A stretch of DNA of 64,000 nt from Prochlorococcus sp. AG-418-D13 (lineage in GTDB: Bacteria > Cyanobacteriota > Cyanobacteriia > PCC-6307 > Cyanobiaceae). Shown here piece after piece: positions 10,143-19,192 of this stretch. The position numbers were made by a program, and so were the translations under genes. The number at the start of each line of letters is the position of its first letter. The stretch's first letter is position 1. Under the pieces are notes generated by a model. It was given only the letters and a program-made list of their open reading frames with translations, was not told where the DNA came from and ran no database searches. The stretch spans positions 1 through 64,000 of the forward strand of contig QCLU01000001.1 of assembly GCA_003214315.1 (NCBI GenBank), given 5' to 3'.

Positions 10143-10565
10143 TTAATCAAAAGTATTCTTAGTTGTAAACTTCAAACCAGCTGGATTAGGATTCTCACCT
10201 ATTCTTCTTGGATTATGACCTACTTTCTCTCTGCCCTCATTAACTTTTTCAGGGAAAACACCATCTTTTGGGTGTAAAAACTCAATATCTCCACCCGGGA
10301 AAATTCGGTAGATTTTGAAGTCCTCAATTCTTGGCTTAAAAGCTCTTAATTGAGTACCTAATGCAAGGCATTGTTCTTTTCTTGCAAAGTACATTAAATT
10401 ATCACCTTCATGCATAATAGCAGCACCGCCGGTGGGCAATTCAAATGCTTGTTCCTTTGAACTTTTCCATACAATTGCATATTTTTCTTCGGTTTCTGCT
10501 GAGTTTAATAAACCCCCAGTACTTCCTATATGCTTTGGAAATTGACCAACTAAAGTTTCAGTCAT
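10143..10565 (-). CDS. psaD: Photosystem I subunit II (PsaD)
   Basis: PsaD is a stromal extrinsic subunit of photosystem I that docks ferredoxin and stabilises PsaC. The 140-residue protein contains the conserved [33 protein letters not shown] and [18 protein letters not shown] blocks. No membrane segment is present, as expected. It is probably a single-gene transcription unit: a 111-base gap separates it from the kinase gene upstream and a 59-base gap precedes trpE downstream. A possible -10 box lies at 10617-10622. Confidence 0.98.
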   Translation of the reverse strand: MTETLVGQFPKHIGSTGGLLNSAETEEKYAIVWKSSKEQAFELPTGGAAIMHEGDNLMYFARKEQCLALGTQLRAFKPRIEDFKIYRIFPGGDIEFLHPKDGVFPEKVNEGREKVGHNPRRIGENPNPAGLKFTTKNTFD

Positions 10566-10616
10566 CCTTGATTTTGAGTTATTTCTTATAAGAAATTAGC
10601 ATTCATATTTTGCAAA

Positions 10617-10622
10617 ATTATA
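10617..10622 (-). promoter_or_regulatory. Possible -10 box for psaD
   Basis: The minus strand reads TATAAT here, 52 bases upstream of the psaD start and inside the 111-base gap before the kinase gene. A perfect -10 hexamer is weak evidence in so AT-rich a genome, and I see no clear -35 element. Confidence 0.3.
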
Positions 10623-10676
10623 AATTAATAAGAAATTTTCTACATTATTTAATATATGGAAAACTTATTTCGCATT

Positions 10677-12045
10677 TTATTTTGAATCTGAAATCGGAAA
10701 AAATACTGTTAACCCTGTATCACGCCTTTGTGTAACATGCCCTCCTAAGCTAGCCAATAACTTTTGAGTAGCATTTTGACTAAGTTGTAAACTACCTGTT
10801 TGAGGGTTCCAATTTAAAACAGGACCAATATCAGAACCGTTATCTTTTTTTAGAATTTCTTTTTGATTACTCTCTAATTTTTGTACTTTTAATTGAAGTT
10901 TAAGTTTTTGACCAGCTGGTCTTAATTCTAAAATTAATGTACTACCTTCTTTTAATCCTCTAGTATTTTTATTAATTAATCCACTTAACATTAATTCCAA
11001 TTTTTCAGAATCACTCAAAATTTGAGGAAGTTGATTAGGGATATCAATCTTTAAAGAAATCCCACGTCGATTTAATTGTTTATTCCATAAAGGAGCAAGC
11101 TTTTTAAAAATTTCGGCTAAATTAATCTTTGCTAAGTTATTTAATGACGGAACTTCATTACTCACTAATTCTGCTGCATTAAAGATTAAACCAAACCTAT
11201 CAATTTGTTCATTACATTCATTATCTATTTGAATTAAACGATTTTTCATTGATTCGTCCATCTTATATTTTTTCAAAGTAGAACTTATAAGGGTTCTTAT
11301 TGTTGCCAAAGGCGTTCTTACTTCATGAGATATTGCACGTAATAATTTTGCTTCAGTTATTTGCACATTTTTTTCATCGTTTTTTACAGAATTCTTTATA
11401 TTTAGATTTGGAGCAATATTTGCTAATTTTGCCGATAATGTTGGCCAAAATAATTTTTCAAATTGATTATTAATATTAAGGTTGCCTAAATTATTGATTG
11501 CATTACGAAATTTTACCCCTTCCTCATAATTTTCTTGGTTTAATTTTGCATGCATTAATTCAATTGAAAGTTTAAGGCTTTCTTCATCACACTTCATTAA
11601 TAATATTTTCTTATCTTTTTCTCCTACAATTGATAATATACATTGAAAATTTGGGGTGATTATCATCAAAAAAGGTTCATAACCATCTTCTTTACTCAGA
11701 TTTAAGACTTTATAATTTCTAACTAAATCGAAATCTTTTTTTATCTTGTCGGAATTATTGACTGGTAAAAAACCTGCATTCTCATTCTGAAAATATGGAA
11801 CCCCCTCAGGAGACCAAAGCCATCCAGAAAATTGATTTAAAAATTTTTTATCATTAAATGCAGGTAAAGGTGAGGCAACCCAAATTCCCCCCCCCTTTTT
11901 TATAAGTCTGAGATAGGAAATCTTTTTGAATAACTTCTAAAGAAGCCCACCACATTCTTCTAGATGAATCATCATCCATATATATAGTTTGAACTCCTTT
12001 AATCAAAAGGTCTTGAATTTTTTTTATAGTTATTTGTGATTTCAT
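10677..12045 (-). pseudogene. Sensor histidine kinase, reading frame broken at a G9 run
   Basis: Two open frames together encode one kinase of about 455 residues. The N-terminal frame starts at ATG 12043-12045 and runs to a G9 tract (plus-strand C9, 11887-11895). There the frame shifts and soon stops near 11854. The rest continues in another frame to 10677; alone it opens only at TTG 11669. With G8 the frames join as KKGGGIWVASPLPAF. The C-terminal part has an H-box, RAISHEVRTPLATIR, and a degenerate ATPase domain (GSDIGP). The N-terminal part is a possible sensory domain I cannot name. The start overlaps the rodA stop (TGATG). It could be phase-variable, decayed or a sequencing error. Confidence 0.8.
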
Positions 12046-13313
12046 CAATTTCTTAGTGATCTAGAACGTTTCAATATAGATAAAACAAATCCAATAGATA
12101 TAAAATTAGTCACCAATGAGGTTCGACCATAGCTCATAAAAGGAAGGGGAATCCCAGTCACTGGTCCTAATCCAATAGTCATAAATAAGTTAATAATTAT
12201 TTGAAATAAAAAAGTTGAGGCTATTCCAATAACAATTAGAGATTCAAAATTAGTCCTAGCAATTATTGCAGTATTAATAAGTTTTTTAATCAAAAAAAAG
12301 AACAAAAATAAAACTATCATGCACCCCACAAAACCCAATTCTTCGCCTAAAGCACTGAATATAAAATCAGTATGTTGTTCCGGTATGAATCGCAAATTAG
12401 TCAGCTTACCTTGTAGCAAACCAGTCCCAAATAATCCTCCAGAACCAATTGCAATTTGACTCTGTATCAAATGATATCCGCCACCTAATGGATCTCTATT
12501 TGGATCTAAAAATAAAACTAATCTATCTTTTTGATATTCTTTTAAACCATATTGCCACAAAAGTGGTGTCAATTTTGCCACTAACAAATGTAATGAAACA
12601 GCGAGAGCAGAAAAAATAATTTTCTTTTTTGAAGATCTATAAGCAAGATATCCTATAAGTGGAATCCAAAAAATAAGAAGAGTTGGTAAGGTTAGATATA
12701 ATGCAGAAGTGATAATACAAAACACTAATATCAAAATCCACTCTATTGGCATTTGCGACCAATAGAGCATCACACCTGTCAAAACAAGTAAAACTAAAGA
12801 GGTGCCTAAGTCCGGTTGAAAGAAAATTAATAACCAAGGAATAACTACTACTAATAAGGGCAATACTAAATCTTTTATTGTTAAAATTATTTTTTTGTCG
12901 AGTACTAAAGCAAGAGTTAATACAGTACTAAGTTTAGCTACTTCTGAAGGCTGAAAAGAAAAAATGCCAAAGTTTAGCCATCTTTGAGCTCCAGAAACTG
13001 AAATCCCAAAAAAATAAATTAGAAATAAGGATATTAAAGTACACAAATAAAATGGAACTAAATAATTTCTAATTCTCTCTAACGGTATATAAGAAATAAA
13101 AAATGCTAAAAAATAACCTAAAAAACCAGTTAGGATATGACCTAAATAGTTCGATACTAAAAAATCACCCTGAATACTTTTTATTAATAAACCCGAAATA
13201 ATAACCAAAAACAAGGGGATCAAAAGTAGTGGAGAAAATAAAAAACCTCTATTAAAGTTGTCTTTTTTTTGTAAAAATCCTCTGTTATTTAATAAATAAA
13301 TTCTCCTTAACAT
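12045..13313 (-). CDS. rodA: RodA, SEDS-family peptidoglycan glycosyltransferase
   Basis: RodA polymerises glycan strands of peptidoglycan for cell elongation, working with a class B PBP and MreBCD (whose genes lie at 53.5-55.8 kb). It is about 422 residues, strongly hydrophobic with about ten membrane segments. SEDS blocks are visible: GAQRWLNFGIFSFQPSE, FFQPDLGTSLVL, GGGYHLIQSQIAIGSGG, FIPEQHTDFIFSALGEE and PFMSYGRTS near the end. I chose the ATG at 13311-13313 over the TTG just before it. It begins 3 bases after the mrp stop and its TGA overlaps the kinase start by one base. Confidence 0.95.
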   Translation of the reverse strand: MLRRIYLLNNRGFLQKKDNFNRGFLFSPLLLIPLFLVIISGLLIKSIQGDFLVSNYLGHILTGFLGYFLAFFISYIPLERIRNYLVPFYLCTLISLFLIYFFGISVSGAQRWLNFGIFSFQPSEVAKLSTVLTLALVLDKKIILTIKDLVLPLLVVVIPWLLIFFQPDLGTSLVLLVLTGVMLYWSQMPIEWILILVFCIITSALYLTLPTLLIFWIPLIGYLAYRSSKKKIIFSALAVSLHLLVAKLTPLLWQYGLKEYQKDRLVLFLDPNRDPLGGGYHLIQSQIAIGSGGLFGTGLLQGKLTNLRFIPEQHTDFIFSALGEELGFVGCMIVLFLFFFLIKKLINTAIIARTNFESLIVIGIASTFLFQIIINLFMTIGLGPVTGIPLPFMSYGRTSLVTNFISIGFVLSILKRSRSLRN

Positions 13314-13316
13314 CAA

Positions 13317-14387
13317 TTAACTATTAACAAATTGATCCTTAATTAATTGAGCTAAATTACCAAATGCAATAGAACTTTCTTTATTGGGTTGGCTTATTGA
13401 GATTGGTACACCTTTATTACTATCATCAACGAGAGGGATTTCAATAGGTATTTGGGCTAATAACGGTAAATCATTTTCTCTAGCTAATGTTTGTCCACCA
13501 CCTTTACCAAATATTTCATATTTTTTACCTGGCATATCTGGCGGAATAAAGACTGACATATTTTCTACAATTCCCAGTAAAGGTACCCCGAGTTGTTTAA
13601 ACATTGCTAATCCCCTCCTTGCATCTTGTAAAGATACTTGTTGAGGAGTAGTAACAACTATAGCTCCAGAAATAGGCACAGATTGAGAAAGGGATATTTG
13701 AGCGTCTCCTGTTCCAGGAGGCAAGTCAATAACCAAAAAATCAAGATAATTCCATTCAACTTGGTACAGGAATTGTCGGATAATACTATTAAGCATTGGT
13801 CCTCTCCATATAACTGGCTGACCTTCTTCTATGAGAAAACCCATTGATACTAATGAAATTCCATATTTAGTTATTGGTATTAACCTTTGATCACTGCCAC
13901 TACCTTCTGTAACCTTTGGATTCTGTTCGGCAACTCCCATCATTGAGGGAGTATTAGGTCCATATATATCCGCATCCAGCAAACCAGTTTTAGAGCCTAA
14001 TTTAGCTAGAGAACAAGCGAGATTAACTGCAATGGTACTTTTTCCAACTCCACCCTTACCACTGCTAACAGCTATGATGTGACGAATGCCATCAATCTTC
14101 TGCAACTCAGAAGCATTACTTTGATTTTGAGATTCTGTTTTGGAAGGATTATTATCTATCTCTATTTGAACATCATCAATATCTTCAAAATTCAGTAGTA
14201 CTTTTCTAACCTCTTGTACAATTCTATCTCTCTGAGAATTTGCAAATGATGGCATTGATAATGTTACGATTACTCTCGGTATAGTTACTCTTACATTTTT
14301 AATCCAAGCTAATTCAATTACATTTTTCTGTGATCCAGCATCTAGAACTTTTTGTAAAGCAAAATTTGCATCTTCTATTGTGGTCAT
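13317..14387 (-). CDS. mrp: Mrp/ApbC-family iron-sulfur carrier P-loop ATPase
   Basis: Mrp proteins bind and transfer Fe-S clusters to apoproteins. An N-terminal MIP18/DUF59-like domain (about 1-80) precedes a deviant Walker A, SGKGGVGKST, at about 109-118. This is followed by GLLDADIYGPNTPSMMG and VIDLPPGTGDAQ. The region after ENMS, where many family members have a CxxC pair, reads VFIPPDMPGKK and has no cysteines. The protein is 356 residues with an ATG start. It is the first gene of an mrp-rodA-kinase operon. Confidence 0.92.
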   Translation of the reverse strand: MTTIEDANFALQKVLDAGSQKNVIELAWIKNVRVTIPRVIVTLSMPSFANSQRDRIVQEVRKVLLNFEDIDDVQIEIDNNPSKTESQNQSNASELQKIDGIRHIIAVSSGKGGVGKSTIAVNLACSLAKLGSKTGLLDADIYGPNTPSMMGVAEQNPKVTEGSGSDQRLIPITKYGISLVSMGFLIEEGQPVIWRGPMLNSIIRQFLYQVEWNYLDFLVIDLPPGTGDAQISLSQSVPISGAIVVTTPQQVSLQDARRGLAMFKQLGVPLLGIVENMSVFIPPDMPGKKYEIFGKGGGQTLARENDLPLLAQIPIEIPLVDDSNKGVPISISQPNKESSIAFGNLAQLIKDQFVNS

Positions 14388-14546
14388 TAAATTTTTAAAT
14401 ATTTTGACAAGGTAGTCGACTGTTTAAAAGATTAAGAACTATGTCGAACTATCAAATAATAGGCAATAAGGACCCCCTAAGAGAAATTATAAAGGGAAAC
14501 TTATAATTAACCAAAAAAATTTTTTTCTTCAAGATTTACTAAATAC

Positions 14547-15575
14547 ATGTTGAAAGAACCTCCTAAAAACTCGAGAGAAAAAACTAAAAATCTCTTATTA
14601 ACTCTACAAGACAAAATTTGTTCAGGGCTTGAAAATGTTGATGGCAAAGGGAAATTTACAGAAGAATCCTGGCTAAGAAACGAAGGTGGCGGTGGAAGAT
14701 CAAGAGTATTGAAAAATGGTTCTATTTTTGAGCAAGCAGGAGTAAATTTCTCGGAAGTACAGGGAAAAGAATTACCTCAATCTATAATTTCTCAAAGGCC
14801 CGAAGCAAAAGGTCATGAATGGTTTGCTACGGGAACTTCTATGGTGTTGCATCCTAAGAATCCCTATATTCCTACAGTTCATCTGAATTATCGATATTTT
14901 GAAGCTGGTCCAGTTTGGTGGTTTGGGGGAGGTGCAGACTTAACCCCTTTTTATCCTTATCTTTCTGATGTAAGGAATTTTCATAACGAGCATAAAAAAG
15001 CTTGTGAGAAAGTTGATAAAGATTTGCATAAGGTTTTCAAACCATGGTGTGATGAATATTTCTTCTTGAAGCATAGAAATGAATCTAGAGGCATAGGAGG
15101 TATTTTTTATGATTATCAAGATGGTTCAGGCAATATTTATAGAGGAAATAATCAAAATGGAGAGGCATCAAAAGCTTCACAAACTATTAGCAGATCTAAT
15201 TTAAATTGGGATAATTTATTTTCTTTAGCGGAAAACTGTGGGCAGGCATTCCTCCCCTCATATTTGCCCATTATTGAAAAAAGAGCTTCACAAACATATT
15301 CATCTAAGGAAAGAGAATTCCAGCTATATCGAAGAGGTAGATATGTCGAATTCAATTTAGTTTGGGATAGAGGGACGATTTTTGGACTACAAACAAATGG
15401 CAGAACTGAATCTATATTAATGTCCTTACCGCCTTTAGCTAAATGGGAATATGGATATAAAGCTAAAAAGGGTTCTCGAGAGGAATTTCTCACATCAATT
15501 TTTACAAAACCCCAAGATTGGTTAAATGATAAAGAGTTAGAGAAATTCTGTATAGAGAATAATATTTTTGATTAA
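14547..15575 (+). CDS. hemF: Oxygen-dependent coproporphyrinogen III oxidase
   Basis: HemF oxidatively decarboxylates coproporphyrinogen III to protoporphyrinogen IX in heme and chlorophyll synthesis, using O2. The 342-residue protein has the family blocks [33 protein letters not shown] and [21 protein letters not shown]. The length is normal. It is divergent from mrp across a 159-base gap, which must contain promoters for both, though I could not pick boxes with confidence. Confidence 0.97.
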   Translation: MLKEPPKNSREKTKNLLLTLQDKICSGLENVDGKGKFTEESWLRNEGGGGRSRVLKNGSIFEQAGVNFSEVQGKELPQSIISQRPEAKGHEWFATGTSMVLHPKNPYIPTVHLNYRYFEAGPVWWFGGGADLTPFYPYLSDVRNFHNEHKKACEKVDKDLHKVFKPWCDEYFFLKHRNESRGIGGIFYDYQDGSGNIYRGNNQNGEASKASQTISRSNLNWDNLFSLAENCGQAFLPSYLPIIEKRASQTYSSKEREFQLYRRGRYVEFNLVWDRGTIFGLQTNGRTESILMSLPPLAKWEYGYKAKKGSREEFLTSIFTKPQDWLNDKELEKFCIENNIFD

Positions 15576-15602
15576 AAATTATCGAATAAATTTTAAAGTA
15601 TC

Positions 15603-16160
15603 TTAAATAGGTGTTTTAAATAAAGAACCGTCACTTTTTAATTGAAGTTTTTCTCCAAGTTCATTTTCCAAAGAGATTAATTCATCCCTATGCGCTCTTA
15701 GTCTCATGAAAGTTGAATTATTTTCATTTTCGTTGATCAACCTTAATTCAAATTTCTCCTCTCTTGCTGATTTTTTAAAATAAACAATTCCAGACAAAGG
15801 TCCACCAATTAATCCCAAAAGAATAGGCCACCAACCTAATTCAGGATATATTTGAATTAATACTAATCCCAAAGCACAAGAACCAAAACCGCCAAGAAAA
15901 CCTAAAAAAATTGCTAAAAATTTACTAGAAACAACTTGACCCTTGAATATTAAAATTCTTTGTTCAAAATCTCCTCCTGTTTGCTTCCATCCCCTCAAAT
16001 TAAGCCATTCACATAAACCATTTAAAACCTTAACTGGCTGCTGAGAAGATGAAATCTCAACAATGGTTGTTCTATCTTTACTGGAAGCCCTAAGAAAAAA
16101 AAATAATCCTATGGCCAAGAGAATTGTCAGCAATAATGTTGAATTTAAGGAATAGGACAT
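15603..16160 (-). CDS. Putative cofactor assembly of complex C subunit B (CCB2/CCB4-like)
   Basis: A 185-residue membrane protein. One N-terminal segment (about 8-24) is followed by a soluble stretch, then two hydrophobic segments with many glycines (about 83-104 and 112-127). It ends in a cytosolic tail containing LRAHRDELISLENELGE. The arrangement resembles the cyanobacterial CCB family, needed for covalent attachment of heme ci to cytochrome b6. Proximity to hemF is compatible with a heme-related role. The family call is from general resemblance. It ends 27 bases from the convergent hemF stop. Confidence 0.5.
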   Translation of the reverse strand: MSYSLNSTLLLTILLAIGLFFFLRASSKDRTTIVEISSSQQPVKVLNGLCEWLNLRGWKQTGGDFEQRILIFKGQVVSSKFLAIFLGFLGGFGSCALGLVLIQIYPELGWWPILLGLIGGPLSGIVYFKKSAREEKFELRLINENENNSTFMRLRAHRDELISLENELGEKLQLKSDGSLFKTPI

Positions 16161-16323
16161 TAAATAAATTTTTCTGGTAACTCGAGAATAAAAATTAAAG
16201 TTACATCATATTATAATTTTTTGGTTTTATTCTGTAAAATATTCTTGTTGGATAAAAATTCTTAATTAAATAAAATCTTAAGTAATATTCTAAACCTTAA
16301 ATTAATTTAAATACTTATTAAAA

Positions 16324-16959
16324 ATGACTATTGAAAATAAAAATATTGATCTTCTTCATAGCGATTTAACAGCAGATTTATACAATCTTTATAAAAAATC
16401 TTCCTACCTAGCTATTGATACTGAAGCAATGGGTTTAATTCATGGAAGAGATAGACTCTGTTTAGTACAAATATGTGATGAATTTAAAAGAACATCCTGT
16501 ATAAAAATCGAACTTAATACATCTTCATCACCTCATTTAAAAGCACTTCTTGAAGATGACAAAATTACTAAAATATTTCACTATGCGAGATTTGATGTAG
16601 CATCTCTAAAATGCAATCTTGAAATTAATACAAAAAATATTTTTTGTACAAAAATTGCTAGTAAGTTGGCAAGAACTTATACAAATAAACACGGTTTAAA
16701 GGATTTAATTAATGAATTGTTAGGTATAGAAATGGACAAAAGCTCGCAAAGTAGTGATTGGGGTAGCGAAGAAGATTTAACAAAAGATCAATTAGATTAT
16801 GCAGCAAATGATGTTAGATATTTAATTGAAGCTATGCATAAATTAAAAGTTATCTTAGAAAGAGAGAATAGATATGAATTAGCTCAAAAATGTTTCGAAA
16901 CGGTTTCTGTATATGCTGATTTAGACATACTAAAATTCTCAAATATATTTGAACATTAA
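16324..16959 (+). CDS. Ribonuclease D-like 3'-5' exonuclease
   Basis: A DEDD-superfamily exonuclease, 211 residues. ExoI is AIDTEAMGLIHGRDRLCLVQI, with catalytic Asp and Glu in DTE. ExoII is FHYARFDVASL. ExoIII is LDYAANDVRYL, with the Tyr of the DEDDy subgroup. It lacks the HRDC domains of E. coli RNase D, so it is the short, single-domain form common in cyanobacteria. The role is probably tRNA or structured RNA 3' trimming. It starts from ATG and is convergent with the 88-residue gene downstream. Confidence 0.88.
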   Translation: MTIENKNIDLLHSDLTADLYNLYKKSSYLAIDTEAMGLIHGRDRLCLVQICDEFKRTSCIKIELNTSSSPHLKALLEDDKITKIFHYARFDVASLKCNLEINTKNIFCTKIASKLARTYTNKHGLKDLINELLGIEMDKSSQSSDWGSEEDLTKDQLDYAANDVRYLIEAMHKLKVILERENRYELAQKCFETVSVYADLDILKFSNIFEH

Positions 16960-16962
16960 GAA

Positions 16963-17229
16963 TCAATCTTCAGTTAAAAAATTATCTTCACCATCAAGAG
17001 TTTCCATAAGCTTATCAAGTAGTCTTGAAGAACTTAATTTATCTCCATCATTTTTTTCACAAATTTTTAAGACATCCTGCGCAACTTGTATTTTTTCTTG
17101 AATGGTTTTCGAGCCTTCTTTTGCAATTTGAATTTCTACTTTCTTCTTAGCTGAAGATAAGCTTATACTCAAAAGTTTTGCAATCTCTGCACAAATTTTT
17201 AAATATTGCCGATCATTTATTGGATACAT
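16963..17229 (-). CDS. Conserved hypothetical protein, 88 residues
   Basis: A small, soluble, probably helical protein, lysine-rich in the middle (SSAKKKVEIQIAKEG) with an acidic tail (MDGEDNFLTED-like end). I recognise no domain. ATG start, 35 bases after the LpxB-like gene stop on the same strand, so the two could be co-transcribed. It ends 3 bases from the RNase D-like gene stop. Tight packing and an intact frame suggest a real gene. Confidence 0.6.
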   Translation of the reverse strand: MYPINDRQYLKICAEIAKLLSISLSSAKKKVEIQIAKEGSKTIQEKIQVAQDVLKICEKNDGDKLSSSRLLDKLMETLDGEDNFLTED

Positions 17230-17264
17230 AAAAGAATTAATAATTAATAAGCTAGTGCCATTTA

Positions 17265-18494
17265 CTAAGATAACAAATGAAGGTTTATGGCATCTACGAT
17301 TTTCTTACTTGCTCCGGATTCCCCCATTCTTTTTTTTCCAATTTTTACTTGTTCTAACCTGTCAACATTTCCTTTCAAAATTAAACTTAAACGTTTTAAA
17401 AGAATTTTTTTGTTCTTACAAACTAAAACACTGCCTCCCAATAATCTTGATTGCCTTTTTGCAAATGATTTTGTAAATTGTGGTCCAGATCCCGGTAGAG
17501 AAAAAGATGGAATTCCAAGGCCAGCAATTTGCTCTGTAGCAGTTCCTGCATTAGACAAGCCAACTTCTGCCATATTGGCCCATGAATTGAATTTACCTTT
17601 TCCAATCACTACATATTTATCTTTCTTTTTCCATACTGAATCTTCATCAATTAGAAATTTAAATTTACTCTGTTTTATAAAACCATATTTATTTAAATAA
17701 CTTTGAATTTGAATCACATTCGCATTAATGCTCAAAGGCAAAAGTATTACCAAATCCTTTGATAAATCAAAATCTTGCAAACAATTTAGAAAATTATCAA
17801 GATTTTTAAGAGCTTCAGGGTATCTACTTCCAACTAATAAAATAATCCTTTTAAAAGAAATAATATTTGATATCTTCTCGTTTGTTGCATTAACAAAATC
17901 CATCATTGGATTACCCAAGTATTTTGCATCAATATTTTTTCTATTCAAATTATTAGCTGTAATTTTATCTCTCATAATTAAATTTTTACATCTTGGAGAT
18001 TTCATTAAAAACATTTCCCATGGATCCCATTCAGAACCTTTCAACTTATGATAAAAATCGCTTAAATCCCAACCTGGCCCACTACTCCAAGTATGATCAC
18101 TTTTGGGAGTTCCAATGAAACTAAATTCGCATTCTGAACTCCAAGCGTAAAGTAATGGCAAGAAATCACCTACTGCGATAATTTTGCAGTTATGTCTTGA
18201 CTTCTGTTTTACAAGTAGAAAATTTCTCAAATTATCGATTAAAAATCCTGCAAATAAATCAAGCATAAATCCCTTCAGACTTTGATTACTAAAACCTCCA
18301 CTAGGCAGCTCTTTTAAATATCCTATTTTACGAAAATTCTTTGATTTTATGGAATTAAATACATCTCCGTTTCCTACTAACGGCAAAACTTCAATATTTT
18401 TATTTTTTATTATTTTTAGTAGTCTTTTTATTATTTCCGATGCGATTACATCTTCTCCATGACCATTGCATATAAATAATATAGAATGAGACAC
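17265..18494 (-). CDS. Lipid-A-disaccharide synthase-related glycosyltransferase
   Basis: This belongs to the LpxB-related family of cyanobacteria, probably a GT-B glycosyltransferase in envelope or lipid synthesis. The N-terminal ILFICNGHGEDV, central FIGTPKSDHTWSSGPGWDLSDFYHK and C-terminal MAEVGLSNAGTATEQIAGLGIPSFSLPGSGPQF blocks support it. The open frame extends back to 18677, but that stretch is the antisense of tRNA-Cys. The first sensible start is GTG at 18492-18494, giving 409 residues. lpxB proper is a different gene, and the acceptor here is unknown. Confidence 0.78.
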   Translation of the reverse strand: MSHSILFICNGHGEDVIASEIIKRLLKIIKNKNIEVLPLVGNGDVFNSIKSKNFRKIGYLKELPSGGFSNQSLKGFMLDLFAGFLIDNLRNFLLVKQKSRHNCKIIAVGDFLPLLYAWSSECEFSFIGTPKSDHTWSSGPGWDLSDFYHKLKGSEWDPWEMFLMKSPRCKNLIMRDKITANNLNRKNIDAKYLGNPMMDFVNATNEKISNIISFKRIILLVGSRYPEALKNLDNFLNCLQDFDLSKDLVILLPLSINANVIQIQSYLNKYGFIKQSKFKFLIDEDSVWKKKDKYVVIGKGKFNSWANMAEVGLSNAGTATEQIAGLGIPSFSLPGSGPQFTKSFAKRQSRLLGGSVLVCKNKKILLKRLSLILKGNVDRLEQVKIGKKRMGESGASKKIVDAINLHLLS

Positions 18495-18536
18495 CTTACT
18501 GTTAAGATCATAAAAAGACTCAATCGAATCTTTTTC

Positions 18537-18607
18537 GGCGGCATGGCCAAGTGGTAAGGCAGAGGATTGCAAATCCTTTATCCCCAGTTCGAATCTGGGT
18601 GCCGCCT
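18537..18607 (+). tRNA. tRNA-Cys (anticodon GCA)
   Basis: A 71-nt cloverleaf. Acceptor GGCGGCA pairs with TGCCGCC. The anticodon stem GAGGA/TCCTT has loop TTGCAAA, so the anticodon is GCA. The T arm is CCCAG-TTCGAAT-CTGGG and the discriminator is U, as expected for tRNA-Cys. CCA is not encoded. Its last 20 bases are repeated at 20598-20617, making it the attachment site of the following element. Confidence 0.96.
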
Positions 18608-18608
18608 T
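18588..18608 (+). repeat. attL: 3' end of tRNA-Cys
   Basis: First copy of a 21-bp direct repeat. It begins TTCGAATCTGGG and ends GCCGCCTT, comprising the T arm, the 3' acceptor strand, the discriminator and one extra T. Confidence 0.85.
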
Positions 18609-18636
18609 TTTCAGTTTATTAACTACTTTCACTGTA

Positions 18637-18671
18637 AACCGTTCCAGCACAGTTAGTTTAGAGAAACGGTT
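18637..18671. repeat. Inverted repeat AACCGTT / AACGGTT
   Basis: AACCGTT at 18637-18643 and AACGGTT at 18665-18671 are reverse complements, separated by 21 bases. The arms contain an ACGGT core like the nearby iterons. They may be degenerate recombinase sites, or a hairpin downstream of tRNA-Cys. Confidence 0.35.
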
Positions 18672-18694
18672 ATTCATTTATTAATCAAATAGTT

Positions 18695-18727
18695 GGACGG
18701 TCAGTGGACTGTCATTGGACGGTAAGT
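18695..18727 (+). repeat. Three tandem 11-bp iterons (left arm)
   Basis: Exactly contiguous units: GGACGGTCAGT (18695-18705), GGACTGTCATT (18706-18716) and GGACGGTAAGT (18717-18727). The 11-bp period, about one DNA turn, places all copies on the same helix face, as for cooperative protein binding. They start 87 bp inside the left attachment repeat. Confidence 0.85.
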
Positions 18728-18883
18728 TCGACCCTTTTTACCTTACTATCCCTTTTTTACCATTATATCTCCCCCCAGTTACTGTCTTCAGAGCAGAAAA
18801 CAACACCAAACAATATAAAACTTAGGAAATTTGATTAACTTTCATATTGACAGGATCTCTAAAATTAATGAAAGGGATTTAAT

Positions 18884-19192
18884 GTGAAGAATTTAATTTA
18901 CTTAACTCTAATTTTTGGATTTGGAATTCCTCCTACTTTGGCAGAAAATTTTGAACAATCTGATTGAGATAAAGCAGTTAATCTTGTTTATCAGAACTAT
19001 GAAAAAGAATATCGAAAAAGATTAGAGGGAACTGATGTGAATCCAAGTTATATGGCAAATGCTATTGATAAATGTAATTACTGGGTAAAAATAGGAACTC
19101 ATCAACCCTCTACTTGGTCTGTAATGGATCACTTTAATGTGAATATCTGTAAGGAAACTGTGAAACTTAAAGACTTTAGAGTCAGAAGATAA
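18884..19192 (+). pseudogene. Secreted small protein with an in-frame TGA
   Basis: GTG start at 18884 after a purine-rich AAAGGG (18871-18876). The first residues, MKNLIYLTLIFGFG up to LAEN, form a signal peptide. TGA at 18965-18967 (codon 28) interrupts the frame. Beyond it the same frame stays open to TAA at 19190-19192 and reads as a normal protein (DKAVNLVYQNYEKEY, KCNYWVKIG, HFNVNICKETVKL). Two cysteines lie in the mature part. A single change, for example TGG to TGA, would explain the interruption. The stop overlaps the next ATG by one base. I recognise no family. Confidence 0.6.

Noticed and set aside
18965..18967. TGA read as selenocysteine or tryptophan by recoding
   Set aside because: No SECIS-like hairpin seen just downstream, and other genes in the window use TGA as a normal stop. 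A mutation or error is simpler.
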